From NCBI RefSeq assembly GCF_007197995.1, contig NZ_VKKH01000001.1, forward strand, positions 310,001 through 374,000: a stretch of 64,000 bases of DNA. Direction: 5' to 3'. Shown here in pieces: positions 28,391 through 36,425 of this stretch. Under the pieces are notes generated by a model. It worked only from the letters and a program-made list of their open reading frames with translations, made no database searches and was not told the DNA's origin. This DNA comes from Aliiglaciecola sp. M165. Lineage in GTDB: Bacteria > Pseudomonadota > Gammaproteobacteria > Enterobacterales > Alteromonadaceae. Both the position numbers and the translations under genes were made by a program. Every line of letters begins with the position of its first letter. Positions within the stretch are counted from its first letter, which is position 1.

Positions 28391-31111
28391 ATGACAATTA
28401 CAAAGCAGCGAAGAATTTTTTGGCGTAGCATCATTCTGGTTTTACCCATAGTCCTCTATTTTGTCTGCGAATATTTGGCCACCGTTGTACAACCTGATCG
28501 ATTTGAAACCCACAAATTTCAGCTCTCTCTTCCTTTATCAGAGGCCTTTCGACAGCAAAACCAGTTGCCGGAAGATCACAAAATAGAACGGATTGTTGTA
28601 GCTGGATTTTTCTCCGATTGGAACACAGATAACCCTGCCTATGATTTGTTTAAATCAGGTGACAGCCTCTGGACTAAATCCTTAGATTTGCCCGTTGGTC
28701 CAGTACAATACAAATATGTTCTCTACTACAAAAACCAACCTAGTCCTTATTGGGTAAACGACCCTAACAACCCGGGAACCATTAATGATTCCTTCGGCGG
28801 TTCCAACTCAGTTGTTAATATTCCTGACTATCAATCGATATTGGAAATCCTGCAGTTTTGCTTACTCATCATTTTTGGGTTTTCACTGACCTATTTCGTA
28901 TTGCAAAAATTCTTTCTTTGGTTGCTTTCTAGACGCATGCCACTGGCTAAAAAAATCGTTTCGAGCACCCTAATCGTAGTATTTTTATCAAATTCAATGT
29001 TGGTGGTTTATCAAATTATTGAGTATAGACAATTGGTCAAACAAAGCGTCGTCGATTCAGTACATACATTTCATTTAGGCCTGCAGCAATTTGAAATTGA
29101 CTTTTCAGATCTCAGATCACAACACGGAAAACTGGCGGCAGCTATGCCAACCATGCTTTGGGAAGCAAAAACTCGCGTCGAAAAAAACCAACTGTCAATA
29201 ATGCAAATAACACTCTCAGATGTGGCGATTCTGGATAAGGATTTCAAACTCGTGCATGTTCAAAACCGCCAGCAAAACGCACGTTTGCAAGAAAGAAGAA
29301 GAGATGAAAGTGGATTTAAAGAACTTGAAGATTATTACATGCAAGGCGTTTTTGGTCCCACAATAGTGAAGGCGAAAAATGCGCTGGCTGCAAATGTTTT
29401 AACAGGAAACCCAAGTGCTGAAATCGCTGCAATTGAAACTCGAGAAACCTCATTGGCTCGCCGAGCACTAGGATTTAGCAATGTTCTTGTACCCATAGAC
29501 ATAGAAGGTAGCGTAACCGGTTACTATGTTGCCAGCCTCCAAGTTAAATTATATGGCAACGAAATTCGCCGAATTATGGCAATTAACCTATTACTAATCG
29601 GTGTTGTGCTGATTTTATGCTACGCCTTGTTAAATTCTGTGGCAGAAATCTTTACCTACAACCTAAAGCGGCTTACGTCTTGGACAAAGCGCATCAACAA
29701 AGGTGATTTTGCAGATACAGTAAAAATAAACACTCAGGATGAAGCACAGGAATTGGCAGAAAACTTTGCCATTATGCAAGACTCCTTAAAATCAAGCTTT
29801 GAAAAAATCGAAGAACAAAATGCCCAGCTAAACAAAGCTGCCTACACCGATATTCAAACAGGATTACGTAATCAAAACAAACTGTTGCGCGATATGTGCG
29901 AGTATCGTTTTCATTCATTAATTGTGCTCGAAATTCTCGATTACGAAAAGCTTTTAGGCTTTTTAGGAGAGCAATTTGTTGCCGATTTAGTAGACGAGGT
30001 GGTTGAACGTCTAACTGAAGAAATTAATCAAGAACGAGGTGCCACTCTTTACCGACTCACGGCCAATCAATTTTGTACCCTCAGTGAAGACTCACATACA
30101 AACCACTTAAAGGGATTTACCAGCAAGTTGCTTGAGTGTATTAGTCGCGAACCACTAAAAATTGGCCAGATCACACTTAAAGTTGGACTTGTTGCTGGGA
30201 TATGTGGTGCTGAATTTGATATGGAACAACCAGCTTCCCAAGTTGATAAAGCGCAACAAGCAGTAAGTGCAGCAAAATCTCGAAGTGAGAAAATTCGTTT
30301 TTACAATCCATCAATGGAGCCACATAGAGATTTGGCGAAAAACATTGCACTCATTAACCGCCTTCGCGATGCCCTGCAGAGCAATCGTTTAGTACCTTTT
30401 TTCCAACCCATAGTTGAAACCAAGTCGATGCGTGTTTTCGCCTATGAAGGACTAGCAAGGGTATTTGAAACCGATCACAACATTATTCCTCCTAATGAGT
30501 TTTTGCCTGCAGCAAAGCATTGTGGCCTGTACCCTTCAATTAGCCAGACCATGCTGGAGCAATGCATTTTGATTTGTCGAGAGCAAGACGTCCGAATTAC
30601 GTTGAATTTGTCAGCAATGGATATTGAAAATTACCAATCGAAGCAATTTTTGAGTCAGTGGATGCAGGCTAACAAAGATATTCTCAGTCGCGTAACCTTT
30701 GAAATAACCGAGACCGATAAAATCGAAGACTACGCGCTAATGAAAGTATTCATCGACAAAATCAGTGAAATGGGTTGCAGCGTTGCTCTCGATGATTTTG
30801 GTGCCGGATACTCTAACTTCACCCACTTGCTCAGCTTAAATGTCGATTATATTAAAATTGATGGCAGTTTAATTAGGAACCTTGATGTCGACGAAAATGC
30901 AAGGCTCATCACAACTGCTATTGTTGAATGTGCTAAAGCACTCAATATTAAGACAGTCGCTGAGTATGTGCACTCGGAACAGATTTACGAGTTGGTTAAA
31001 CAATTAGGTGTGGACTATTGCCAGGGATATTATTTTGGCGCTCCTAGCCCTGAACTTAAACTTAGCCAAGAGCTAGTAACTGGCACCAATGCTAACGCAC
31101 AAGGTGAATAG
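28391..31111 (+). CDS. EAL-domain phosphodiesterase with periplasmic E-set domain and degenerate GGDEF
   Basis: The 906-residue protein has a membrane helix (about 12-27) and then a segment at about residues 65-140 (VVAGFFSDWNTDN, GPVQYKYVLYY, WVNDPNNPG) resembling the CBM48/AMPK glycogen-binding E-set fold. Further helices, a second periplasmic region and HAMP (about 425-480) follow. The GGDEF domain lacks the GGDEF signature (TANQFCTLSED in its place), so it should not make c-di-GMP. The EAL domain has EGLAR for EAL, FEITETD, DDFGAGYSNF and KIDGSLI, so hydrolysis is plausible. It may sense a periplasmic glycan and control c-di-GMP breakdown (inference). Confidence 0.8.
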   Translation: MTITKQRRIFWRSIILVLPIVLYFVCEYLATVVQPDRFETHKFQLSLPLSEAFRQQNQLPEDHKIERIVVAGFFSDWNTDNPAYDLFKSGDSLWTKSLDLPVGPVQYKYVLYYKNQPSPYWVNDPNNPGTINDSFGGSNSVVNIPDYQSILEILQFCLLIIFGFSLTYFVLQKFFLWLLSRRMPLAKKIVSSTLIVVFLSNSMLVVYQIIEYRQLVKQSVVDSVHTFHLGLQQFEIDFSDLRSQHGKLAAAMPTMLWEAKTRVEKNQLSIMQITLSDVAILDKDFKLVHVQNRQQNARLQERRRDESGFKELEDYYMQGVFGPTIVKAKNALAANVLTGNPSAEIAAIETRETSLARRALGFSNVLVPIDIEGSVTGYYVASLQVKLYGNEIRRIMAINLLLIGVVLILCYALLNSVAEIFTYNLKRLTSWTKRINKGDFADTVKINTQDEAQELAENFAIMQDSLKSSFEKIEEQNAQLNKAAYTDIQTGLRNQNKLLRDMCEYRFHSLIVLEILDYEKLLGFLGEQFVADLVDEVVERLTEEINQERGATLYRLTANQFCTLSEDSHTNHLKGFTSKLLECISREPLKIGQITLKVGLVAGICGAEFDMEQPASQVDKAQQAVSAAKSRSEKIRFYNPSMEPHRDLAKNIALINRLRDALQSNRLVPFFQPIVETKSMRVFAYEGLARVFETDHNIIPPNEFLPAAKHCGLYPSISQTMLEQCILICREQDVRITLNLSAMDIENYQSKQFLSQWMQANKDILSRVTFEITETDKIEDYALMKVFIDKISEMGCSVALDDFGAGYSNFTHLLSLNVDYIKIDGSLIRNLDVDENARLITTAIVECAKALNIKTVAEYVHSEQIYELVKQLGVDYCQGYYFGAPSPELKLSQELVTGTNANAQGE

Positions 31112-31817
31112 TTTTACCGCAGGCCTCTAACCTAGACACCCAGACTTGGCCGTTGTTTTGGTATTGGTCGGATAATTTTATCTCTTTTACAGATTTAGCC
31201 AGTGCCATCACTAAACTTTTATGACTTTTGTGCACATAGTGATAACTGGACGAACGTAACTCAGGAAAAAGTTTGACGTGAAACTCTGTATGTTTTGAGG
31301 AACAGACAACCTGAGTCGCAAACATCGTCTGTAATAATGCAGCATCTACCCATTTTTCATCTACCAATTTGGTGATATTACTAACTTGCGTTTCTTTTCG
31401 GCAATCCAGTTGATTCTTTTTACAATACTGTGATGCGCTTTCAAAACCGGCCTCAAGGGCAATTGCAGCCTCTTTCCCCATGCGGCAGCTTTGTTCAGAC
31501 AAACAAAATAAACCTGAATGAAATTCACCCAAAGATTCCGGCACCTGCATTAAATTTGGATATTGCTTGGCAACTACTGGAAAGCGGCTTGCTTCGGCGT
31601 CTAATACACCTTGACCAACGAGTTTCAAGCCTCGTGTTGATGGGTAATAAACGAATTTTGGCTGAATCCCCAATGGCTGGTACAACACCGTAAAAAATTG
31701 CTCAACCGATTTTTTTTGTTGTTCTGACTGCACTGACTCTAGCAAATTGATGGTGTAGTCCTTTGCACCAGCAAAATGAGAAATCACAATACAAATCGCG
31801 ACTATAAAAGTCCGCAA
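31092..31817 (-). CDS. Exported solute-binding-like protein
   Basis: The 241-residue protein has a signal peptide (RTFIVAICIVISHFAGA). It resembles short SBP_bac_3-type proteins of Alteromonadales (YPSTRGLKLVGQGVLDAEASRFPVVAKQYPNL). Four or more cysteines suggest disulfides. Its 3' end overlaps the end of the convergent EAL gene by 20 bp. It may be linked to the EAL protein's sensing by position only. Function unknown. Confidence 0.5.
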   Translation of the reverse strand: MRTFIVAICIVISHFAGAKDYTINLLESVQSEQQKKSVEQFFTVLYQPLGIQPKFVYYPSTRGLKLVGQGVLDAEASRFPVVAKQYPNLMQVPESLGEFHSGLFCLSEQSCRMGKEAAIALEAGFESASQYCKKNQLDCRKETQVSNITKLVDEKWVDAALLQTMFATQVVCSSKHTEFHVKLFPELRSSSYHYVHKSHKSLVMALAKSVKEIKLSDQYQNNGQVWVSRLEACGKTIHLVR

Positions 31818-31897
31818 GCTTGACTACCTCAAATTGTTGCTACCTGATCATAATGAACGTAAATTGAACAATTGAAAAGTACTAAGTTGGATAGCAT

Positions 31898-33217
31898 ATG
31901 GCGAAGAAGCCAGAATCAAATGAAGCAAATATTCCCAAAGGGCGTGTGTCTCGGTTTACACGGCTTGGCACTATGGCATCAAAAATTGCAGGAAATGTGG
32001 TTGCAAGTGGTGTGTCCGAATTAGCCAAAGGTAACCGTCCGAAATTAAAAGATTTATTGCTTACGCCCAAAAACGTGAAGCGTGTGGCAGACCAACTTGC
32101 ACAAATGCGCGGTGCCGCAATGAAAGTAGGACAGCTAATCTCGATGGATGCAAGTGACGTGTTACCAGAGGAATTGACTGAGTTGTTGTCACGATTACGC
32201 TCTGACGCAAAGGCCATGCCCCAGGAACAATTGATTGAGTTACTCAACAAACAATGGGGTGAACATTGGCAAAAGCGTTTTATTCAATTTCCAATGACTC
32301 CTATCGCTGCAGCATCAATTGGCCAAGTGCATAAAGTGATTACCCAAGATTTAAAAAGATTAGCAATTAAAATTCAATATCCCGGTATTAAGCAAAGCAT
32401 CAACAGTGATGTGGACAACGTGGCAGGCTTAATCAGGTTGTCAGGATTGTTGCCAAAAGACATCGACATCAAACCTTTGCTCAAAGAAGCAAAAGCACAA
32501 TTGCATGATGAAGCCAATTACACCTTGGAAGGCGAACGACTGAAACAATACGCCAAAGTCATTGAAGACGATGACGCCTTTATTATGCCTGAGCTTGATG
32601 AGGAGTTTAGTTCAGACGACGTATTAGCAATGACCTATTTAGACGGCGTGGCGATTGAGTCTTTTTATGACGCCGAACAGTCGACGAGAAATTTCATAAT
32701 AAGTCAGTTGCTTAGATTGTTTTTCAAAGAGTTGTTTGATTTTCAATTGGTACAAACGGATCCTAATTTTGCCAATTACCAATTCGAACCTGAACTGAAC
32801 TGCATTGTACTGCTGGATTTTGGCGCGACAAGAGACTTTAGCCAAGCTATGTCAAATGATTACCTAGCCCTAATGCGAAGTGCGGTAAATCAAGATAGAG
32901 ATGGCGTCGCCAATGCCGCTTTGTCTCTGCAACTGCTCAAGCCCAGTTTGCCATCGCAGGTTAAATCGACCATTTTTGAGATGTGTTACGAAGCGTGCGA
33001 ACCGCTCTACACCCAAGGTGAATACGATTTCGCCTCGACGGATCTTTTGCAACGGTTAAGAGAAAGAGGTTTGGAATTGGGGTTCGATAAGAGTTACGCT
33101 CACACTCCTCCCATTGATACAATCTTTTTGCATCGTAAACTCATGGGATTATTTATGCTTGCGATTAAGCTGCGCGCAAAAGTAGATGTCCGTGGTTTGT
33201 TTTTGCCTTATGCTTAA
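31898..33217 (+). CDS. ABC1/AarF-family atypical kinase (UbiB/ADCK-like)
   Basis: This 439-residue protein kinase-like protein carries the KxGQ motif of the family (AAMKVGQLISMDASDVLPEE), an alanine-rich loop in place of the P-loop (PIAAASIGQVHKV), the VAIK-type lysine in LAIKIQYPG, and a metal motif in LLDFGATRDF. Family members support quinone biosynthesis or lipid metabolism. It is not the canonical long UbiB with C-terminal membrane helices. It lies 30 bp before the mechanosensitive channel gene. Confidence 0.85.
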   Translation: MAKKPESNEANIPKGRVSRFTRLGTMASKIAGNVVASGVSELAKGNRPKLKDLLLTPKNVKRVADQLAQMRGAAMKVGQLISMDASDVLPEELTELLSRLRSDAKAMPQEQLIELLNKQWGEHWQKRFIQFPMTPIAAASIGQVHKVITQDLKRLAIKIQYPGIKQSINSDVDNVAGLIRLSGLLPKDIDIKPLLKEAKAQLHDEANYTLEGERLKQYAKVIEDDDAFIMPELDEEFSSDDVLAMTYLDGVAIESFYDAEQSTRNFIISQLLRLFFKELFDFQLVQTDPNFANYQFEPELNCIVLLDFGATRDFSQAMSNDYLALMRSAVNQDRDGVANAALSLQLLKPSLPSQVKSTIFEMCYEACEPLYTQGEYDFASTDLLQRLRERGLELGFDKSYAHTPPIDTIFLHRKLMGLFMLAIKLRAKVDVRGLFLPYA

Positions 33218-33247
33218 GTTTGTTTACCCTCTAATAAAGGCCTGTTT

Positions 33248-34279
33248 GTGACCATCGATATCGCTGAAGAATTCACCGCTTTTTTACCGCTGATTATTTC
33301 AACATTCTGCGTTGGTGTGGGGCTTTGGATGGCTCATCACATCATTATTGTAAGGTTTTCAGAAAACGGAAACGAAAAGTTATTCTCCCGTCAACTCATT
33401 ATGTTGGGACTGACCCTGGTTTCAGTATTAATCATAATTTTGTCTCTTCCCATCAGTGAAAGTTCACGCAATCAAGTTATTGCCCTGGTTGGATTGGTTA
33501 TTTCGGGTATTTTTGCGTTTTCTTCCAGTACTATTTTTGCCAATTTACTAGCAGGAATAATGCTACGCATTACCAAGCCCTTTCGCACTGGTGATTTTGT
33601 GAAAGTACAAGATAATTTTGGCCGAGTTGTTGAAAGAGGGCTGTTGGATACTGAAATACAAACCGAGGGACGTGATCTGGTGTCCATCCCTAACACTTAT
33701 CTGATTACTCACCCAGTTACCGTTACACGAACGTCCGGGACAATCGTTTCAACGACTTTATCCTTGGGTTACGACTTATCAAATAGCGATGTGGAAAAGG
33801 CGCTACTCGAAGCGGCTACCAATTGTGGTTTAGTAGATGCATTTGTGCAAATCATCGAACTTGGCGATTTTTCTGTGACCTATAAAATCAGTGGTAAATT
33901 AGAAGAAATAAAAAACCTGATCAGTGCGCGTAGCGCCTTAAACAAACAGGTTTTGGACGTATTACACAGTCAAAAAATTGAAATCATGTCACCCACTTTT
34001 GTCAATCAAAGGCGCCTTGCAGAGGATTTCAAAGTTATTCCCGCGAAAAAAGTGGTGAAAACCGAAAGTCATGCGATTGCAGTAGAAGATGTGGCCTTTG
34101 ATAAAGCCGAAGAAGCTGAAAAAAATGAACAATACAGATTAGAAATTACTTCTCAAATTGAACAAATGAAAGAGTCGCTGCGAGAGGCTGATGAAGACCA
34201 AAAAGTATCGATAAAATCTAAAATAGACGCTTTGGAAACACGACTCAAGCAGACAAAGTCTGAGGTTAAAGAAGGTTAA
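33248..34279 (+). CDS. MscS-family mechanosensitive channel
   Basis: The 343-residue protein has four N-terminal membrane helices. The third (around 85-115, GIFAFSSSTIFANLLAGIMLRI) is the pore helix, followed by the beta domain TKPFRTGDFVKVQDNFGRVVERGLLDTEIQTEGRDLVSIPN. A charged coiled coil closes the protein (about 285-343). It opens under membrane tension. It starts with GTG. The stop codon ends at 34279, and the transposon target duplication begins at the next base, so the gene is intact. Confidence 0.9.
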   Translation: MTIDIAEEFTAFLPLIISTFCVGVGLWMAHHIIIVRFSENGNEKLFSRQLIMLGLTLVSVLIIILSLPISESSRNQVIALVGLVISGIFAFSSSTIFANLLAGIMLRITKPFRTGDFVKVQDNFGRVVERGLLDTEIQTEGRDLVSIPNTYLITHPVTVTRTSGTIVSTTLSLGYDLSNSDVEKALLEAATNCGLVDAFVQIIELGDFSVTYKISGKLEEIKNLISARSALNKQVLDVLHSQKIEIMSPTFVNQRRLAEDFKVIPAKKVVKTESHAIAVEDVAFDKAEEAEKNEQYRLEITSQIEQMKESLREADEDQKVSIKSKIDALETRLKQTKSEVKEG

Positions 34280-34284
34280 GTGGG
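34280..34284. repeat. Target-site duplication, cas-side copy
   Basis: GTGGG lies directly before the first base of the transposon. The same five bases follow its last base at 60721-60725. A 5-bp duplication is the norm for Tn7-like elements. Confidence 0.93.
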
Positions 34285-34388
34285 TGTTGATCCAAGCATA
34301 CGTTGACACTATAGAAGTGATATAAATCAACTATTTAATTGTTCCACAAGGATACCTTGGCATAAATAATAACAAGCATACCTTGTCA
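34285..34388. repeat. Transposon end, cas side, with three TnsB-type sites
   Basis: Seventeen-base sites CCAAGCATACGTTGACA (34292-34308), ACAAGGATACCTTGGCA (34346-34362) and ACAAGCATACCTTGTCA (34372-34388) share the core AAG(C/G)ATAC(C/G)TTG. Spacing is uneven: the first two are 37 bp apart, the last two 9 bp. The order and spacing differ from the other end, as expected for Tn7-type asymmetric ends. Confidence 0.9.
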
Positions 34389-34449
34389 TCATTTATCAAA
34401 TTCGGGGACATGCAAATTTTACTTAGATAATTAATGTAAGAAACTTTCT

Positions 34450-34716
34450 TTCATCAACTGCCTTTTCGGCAGAAACTCCTGTTTCATTGTGAAGTTCGAT
34501 TCGTCAGACATTTTTAGCTGCCTATGCGGCGGAACACTCGTTGCGATTAATTTGTGTTGTACCATTGATATTTTTAGCTGCCTACGCGGCGGATCATCCT
34601 GGCAATCTGGTCTGTCAGTGGGCGTGCCATTGAAAGCTGCCTATCCGGCGGAAATTGTCCCGGGAATGAAAAAATTTCCGGTTGTGATTTATTTAGCTAC
34701 CTGTCCGGCAGAAATA
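34450..34716 (-). CRISPR. Short type I-F CRISPR array, five divergent repeats and four spacers
   Basis: Read on the minus strand, downstream of cas6: 28-nt repeats at 34689-34716, 34629-34656, 34570-34597, 34510-34537 and 34450-34477, with spacers of 32, 31, 32 and 32 nt. Each repeat has the I-F layout of 5-nt stem, 5-nt loop and stem followed by CTNNNNAN. No two repeats are identical. The second to fourth have CCGCC opposite GGCAG, putting a C-A mismatch in the Cas6 hairpin. The last has a perfect CTGCC/GGCAG stem but a diverged 3' handle (TTGATGAA). The final spacer matches yigI. Confidence 0.93.
34478..34509 (-). other. Homing spacer matching the 3' part of yigI
   Basis: This last spacer aligns without gaps to 60802-60771 (yigI coding sense), 23 of 32 bases identical. 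Mismatches are at spacer positions 3, 6, 7, 12, 16, 18, 24, 27 and 29. Positions 6, 12, 18 and 24 are bases that type I Cascade flips out and does not read. Positions 3, 16, 24 and 27 fall on third or synonymous codon positions. It lies between the two most dissimilar repeats of the array. Confidence 0.93.
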
Positions 34717-34742
34717 TACAACGCATAAATATGTCAAAATTA

Positions 34743-34771
34743 AGTATAGAAAGCATTGGTAAATCTGAAAA
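34743..34771 (-). promoter_or_regulatory. Possible promoter of the CRISPR array
   Basis: On the minus strand TTTTCA (34766-34771) and TATACT (34743-34748) are 17 bp apart, with the -10 element 27 bp before the first repeat. It would overlap the cas6 stop region and allow the array to be transcribed separately from the cas operon. Judged by eye. Confidence 0.4.
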
Positions 34772-34775
34772 GATC

Positions 34776-35381
34776 TTAATCTAGATTTTTAGGGACCGAT
34801 GCTTTCCGGCTTGATTTATTCGACAAACCATAAGAGGTATAATTCCCATAGGTAACGTTTTGCGCCATTTCTAATTGGATATTTAGACTGAAATTACGAT
34901 CACTACTCTTGCTGTTCATTGGTATTTTGTGGAAATGTGGGAATACTTTCTCACTACTAGAAAGATAAGCTGCATTGTAGTTCTCCCCACGCTGCTTAGC
35001 TCTTCTGGCGCATCTTCTCAGTTTGCGTCTTACACCTGCTGGCGTTAGTTCATCAACAGCTTGATTTCGAGAAAACATTATTTCTTCCGACCCATTCTCA
35101 GGAACAGGTTTTAATGCAGAGATTTCGAAATACTCTAAATCTTGCATTTGTTGATAGTAATGTTGGTCAATTAACAAGTCGATACAAGCACTATCTACCG
35201 ACACAAAGGCAATAGAGTTTCCAGGTGATTCATCAGACCAATCAGGAAAGGTCACACCAATTGAGTTCAATCGGTGTCGACAATTGACTCCATGGAGCAC
35301 TTTCAGACACTTGCCAATTAGAAAGTTATGATTGCTATCGGCCGGGATAAAAGTAATTTTTCGATAGTAGCGAGACGCCAT
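34776..35381 (-). CDS. cas6: Cas6f (Csy4-like) crRNA endonuclease
   Basis: The 201-residue protein cuts the precursor crRNA at the repeat hairpin and stays bound to its 3' stem. The N-terminus aligns with Csy4: YYRKITFIP, then KCLKVLHGVN with His30 at the catalytic His position, then SIGVTFPDWSD. An arginine-rich helix (GVRRKLRRCARRAKQRGENY, about residues 115-134) is the hairpin-groove binder. It starts directly after the cas7 stop (TAGATG) and is the last gene of the tniQ-cas8/5-cas7-cas6 operon. Confidence 0.93.
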   Translation of the reverse strand: MASRYYRKITFIPADSNHNFLIGKCLKVLHGVNCRHRLNSIGVTFPDWSDESPGNSIAFVSVDSACIDLLIDQHYYQQMQDLEYFEISALKPVPENGSEEIMFSRNQAVDELTPAGVRRKLRRCARRAKQRGENYNAAYLSSSEKVFPHFHKIPMNSKSSDRNFSLNIQLEMAQNVTYGNYTSYGLSNKSSRKASVPKNLD

Positions 35382-36413
35382 CTATTTGCTTCCTAAACTG
35401 AACAATCCACCCTTTACCAAATTCGCGGCAATAAAATGCGCATCGTTCAATTCCGATGATTTCATCTTTTTCTTGGATTTTAATCTGCTGTTCAATTGTT
35501 CGAGGCCACTTAGAAGGGTATAAAAATCTTTCTTGGATTCAGGATGCCGATAGACCGTTGCCCTATCTCTATCAACTGCAAAACTACCTACCCTCACTGG
35601 TATATCTGCCCCCTCAAACCAATCGTCAATGCTCGCTATCGCAGCCCCTATCTTATAAGCGCCAATAATCGCCGTGCGTTTTCCTTCCACTATCGTGTTT
35701 TGATATGTCCTGCTGCGTTCTAACTTGTTCGCTTGTTCAACAAACGCCTGACTGGGGTAAATTTCGCTAGCCAATGGTAATGATAATTCTGCCGTTACCT
35801 CTAAAAAAAGATACTTCTTGGGGTCTACTAAAGCATTTTCAAACTCGTTTACAAGCCCATCGAATTCAGTAATCTCATCAATCCAATTTGGTTCGAATCG
35901 TTTCCGGTTCACCCCTTTTATTGAACACTGTAATCCTCCTGAACTCTGTATTTTGATTGTTGTATCAAGCGTTCTTTGATTTCGCCACAGCCAGTTACCA
36001 CTCAGCACATTGTTCAGATATCGCTCTGCCAGATATCTGTATCCGCCCAATTTACGATACTCAGCAGCGAAATTAGTCAGTAAACTTCTAACACCGTCAT
36101 CATTACAGGCTCTCGGCTCAATTGAACTCGCATCTACGTTAAGAGAGAATTTACATAAGGTGTGCTTAGCATCTGCGGGTGCATAACAATAGTCAATTGT
36201 GTGAGGGTTTCCTTCAGCTAACTTTTTATTATCCACACCCTTTTTCAGACTCATATCATTAGCAAATGCTTCGCTAGGCCCACCTTTCTGCCCGAGAATT
36301 TTGACCGTGTTAATTTCTAATGGCTTTTGATTGCCCTGTTCATCTACTGAATAGAATACTGCAATACCAGGCGATATTGATCGTTGATAACTTAGTCTGT
36401 TTGGTAGCCTCAT
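35382..36413 (-). CDS. cas7: Cas7f (Csy3-like) Cascade backbone protein
   Basis: The 343-residue protein forms the helical backbone on the crRNA. It begins LPNRLSYQRSISPGIAVFYSVDE, as in I-F Cas7, and carries LRYL-type segments including GGYRYLAERYLNNVLSGNWLWRNQR and VFRHPESKKDFYTLLSGLEQL-like YRHPESKKDFYTLLSGLEQ. It lies 12 bp after cas8/5 and abuts cas6. Six copies are expected per complex. Confidence 0.93.
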   Translation of the reverse strand: MRLPNRLSYQRSISPGIAVFYSVDEQGNQKPLEINTVKILGQKGGPSEAFANDMSLKKGVDNKKLAEGNPHTIDYCYAPADAKHTLCKFSLNVDASSIEPRACNDDGVRSLLTNFAAEYRKLGGYRYLAERYLNNVLSGNWLWRNQRTLDTTIKIQSSGGLQCSIKGVNRKRFEPNWIDEITEFDGLVNEFENALVDPKKYLFLEVTAELSLPLASEIYPSQAFVEQANKLERSRTYQNTIVEGKRTAIIGAYKIGAAIASIDDWFEGADIPVRVGSFAVDRDRATVYRHPESKKDFYTLLSGLEQLNSRLKSKKKMKSSELNDAHFIAANLVKGGLFSLGSK

Positions 36414-36425
36414 ATTTAGTTATCT

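Noticed and set aside
34489-34728. Open reading frame of 79 codons on the plus strand across the CRISPR array
   Set aside because: Its protein repeats IFSCL-CGG-type blocks because it reads the CRISPR repeats in one frame. It has no ribosome site and no family match.
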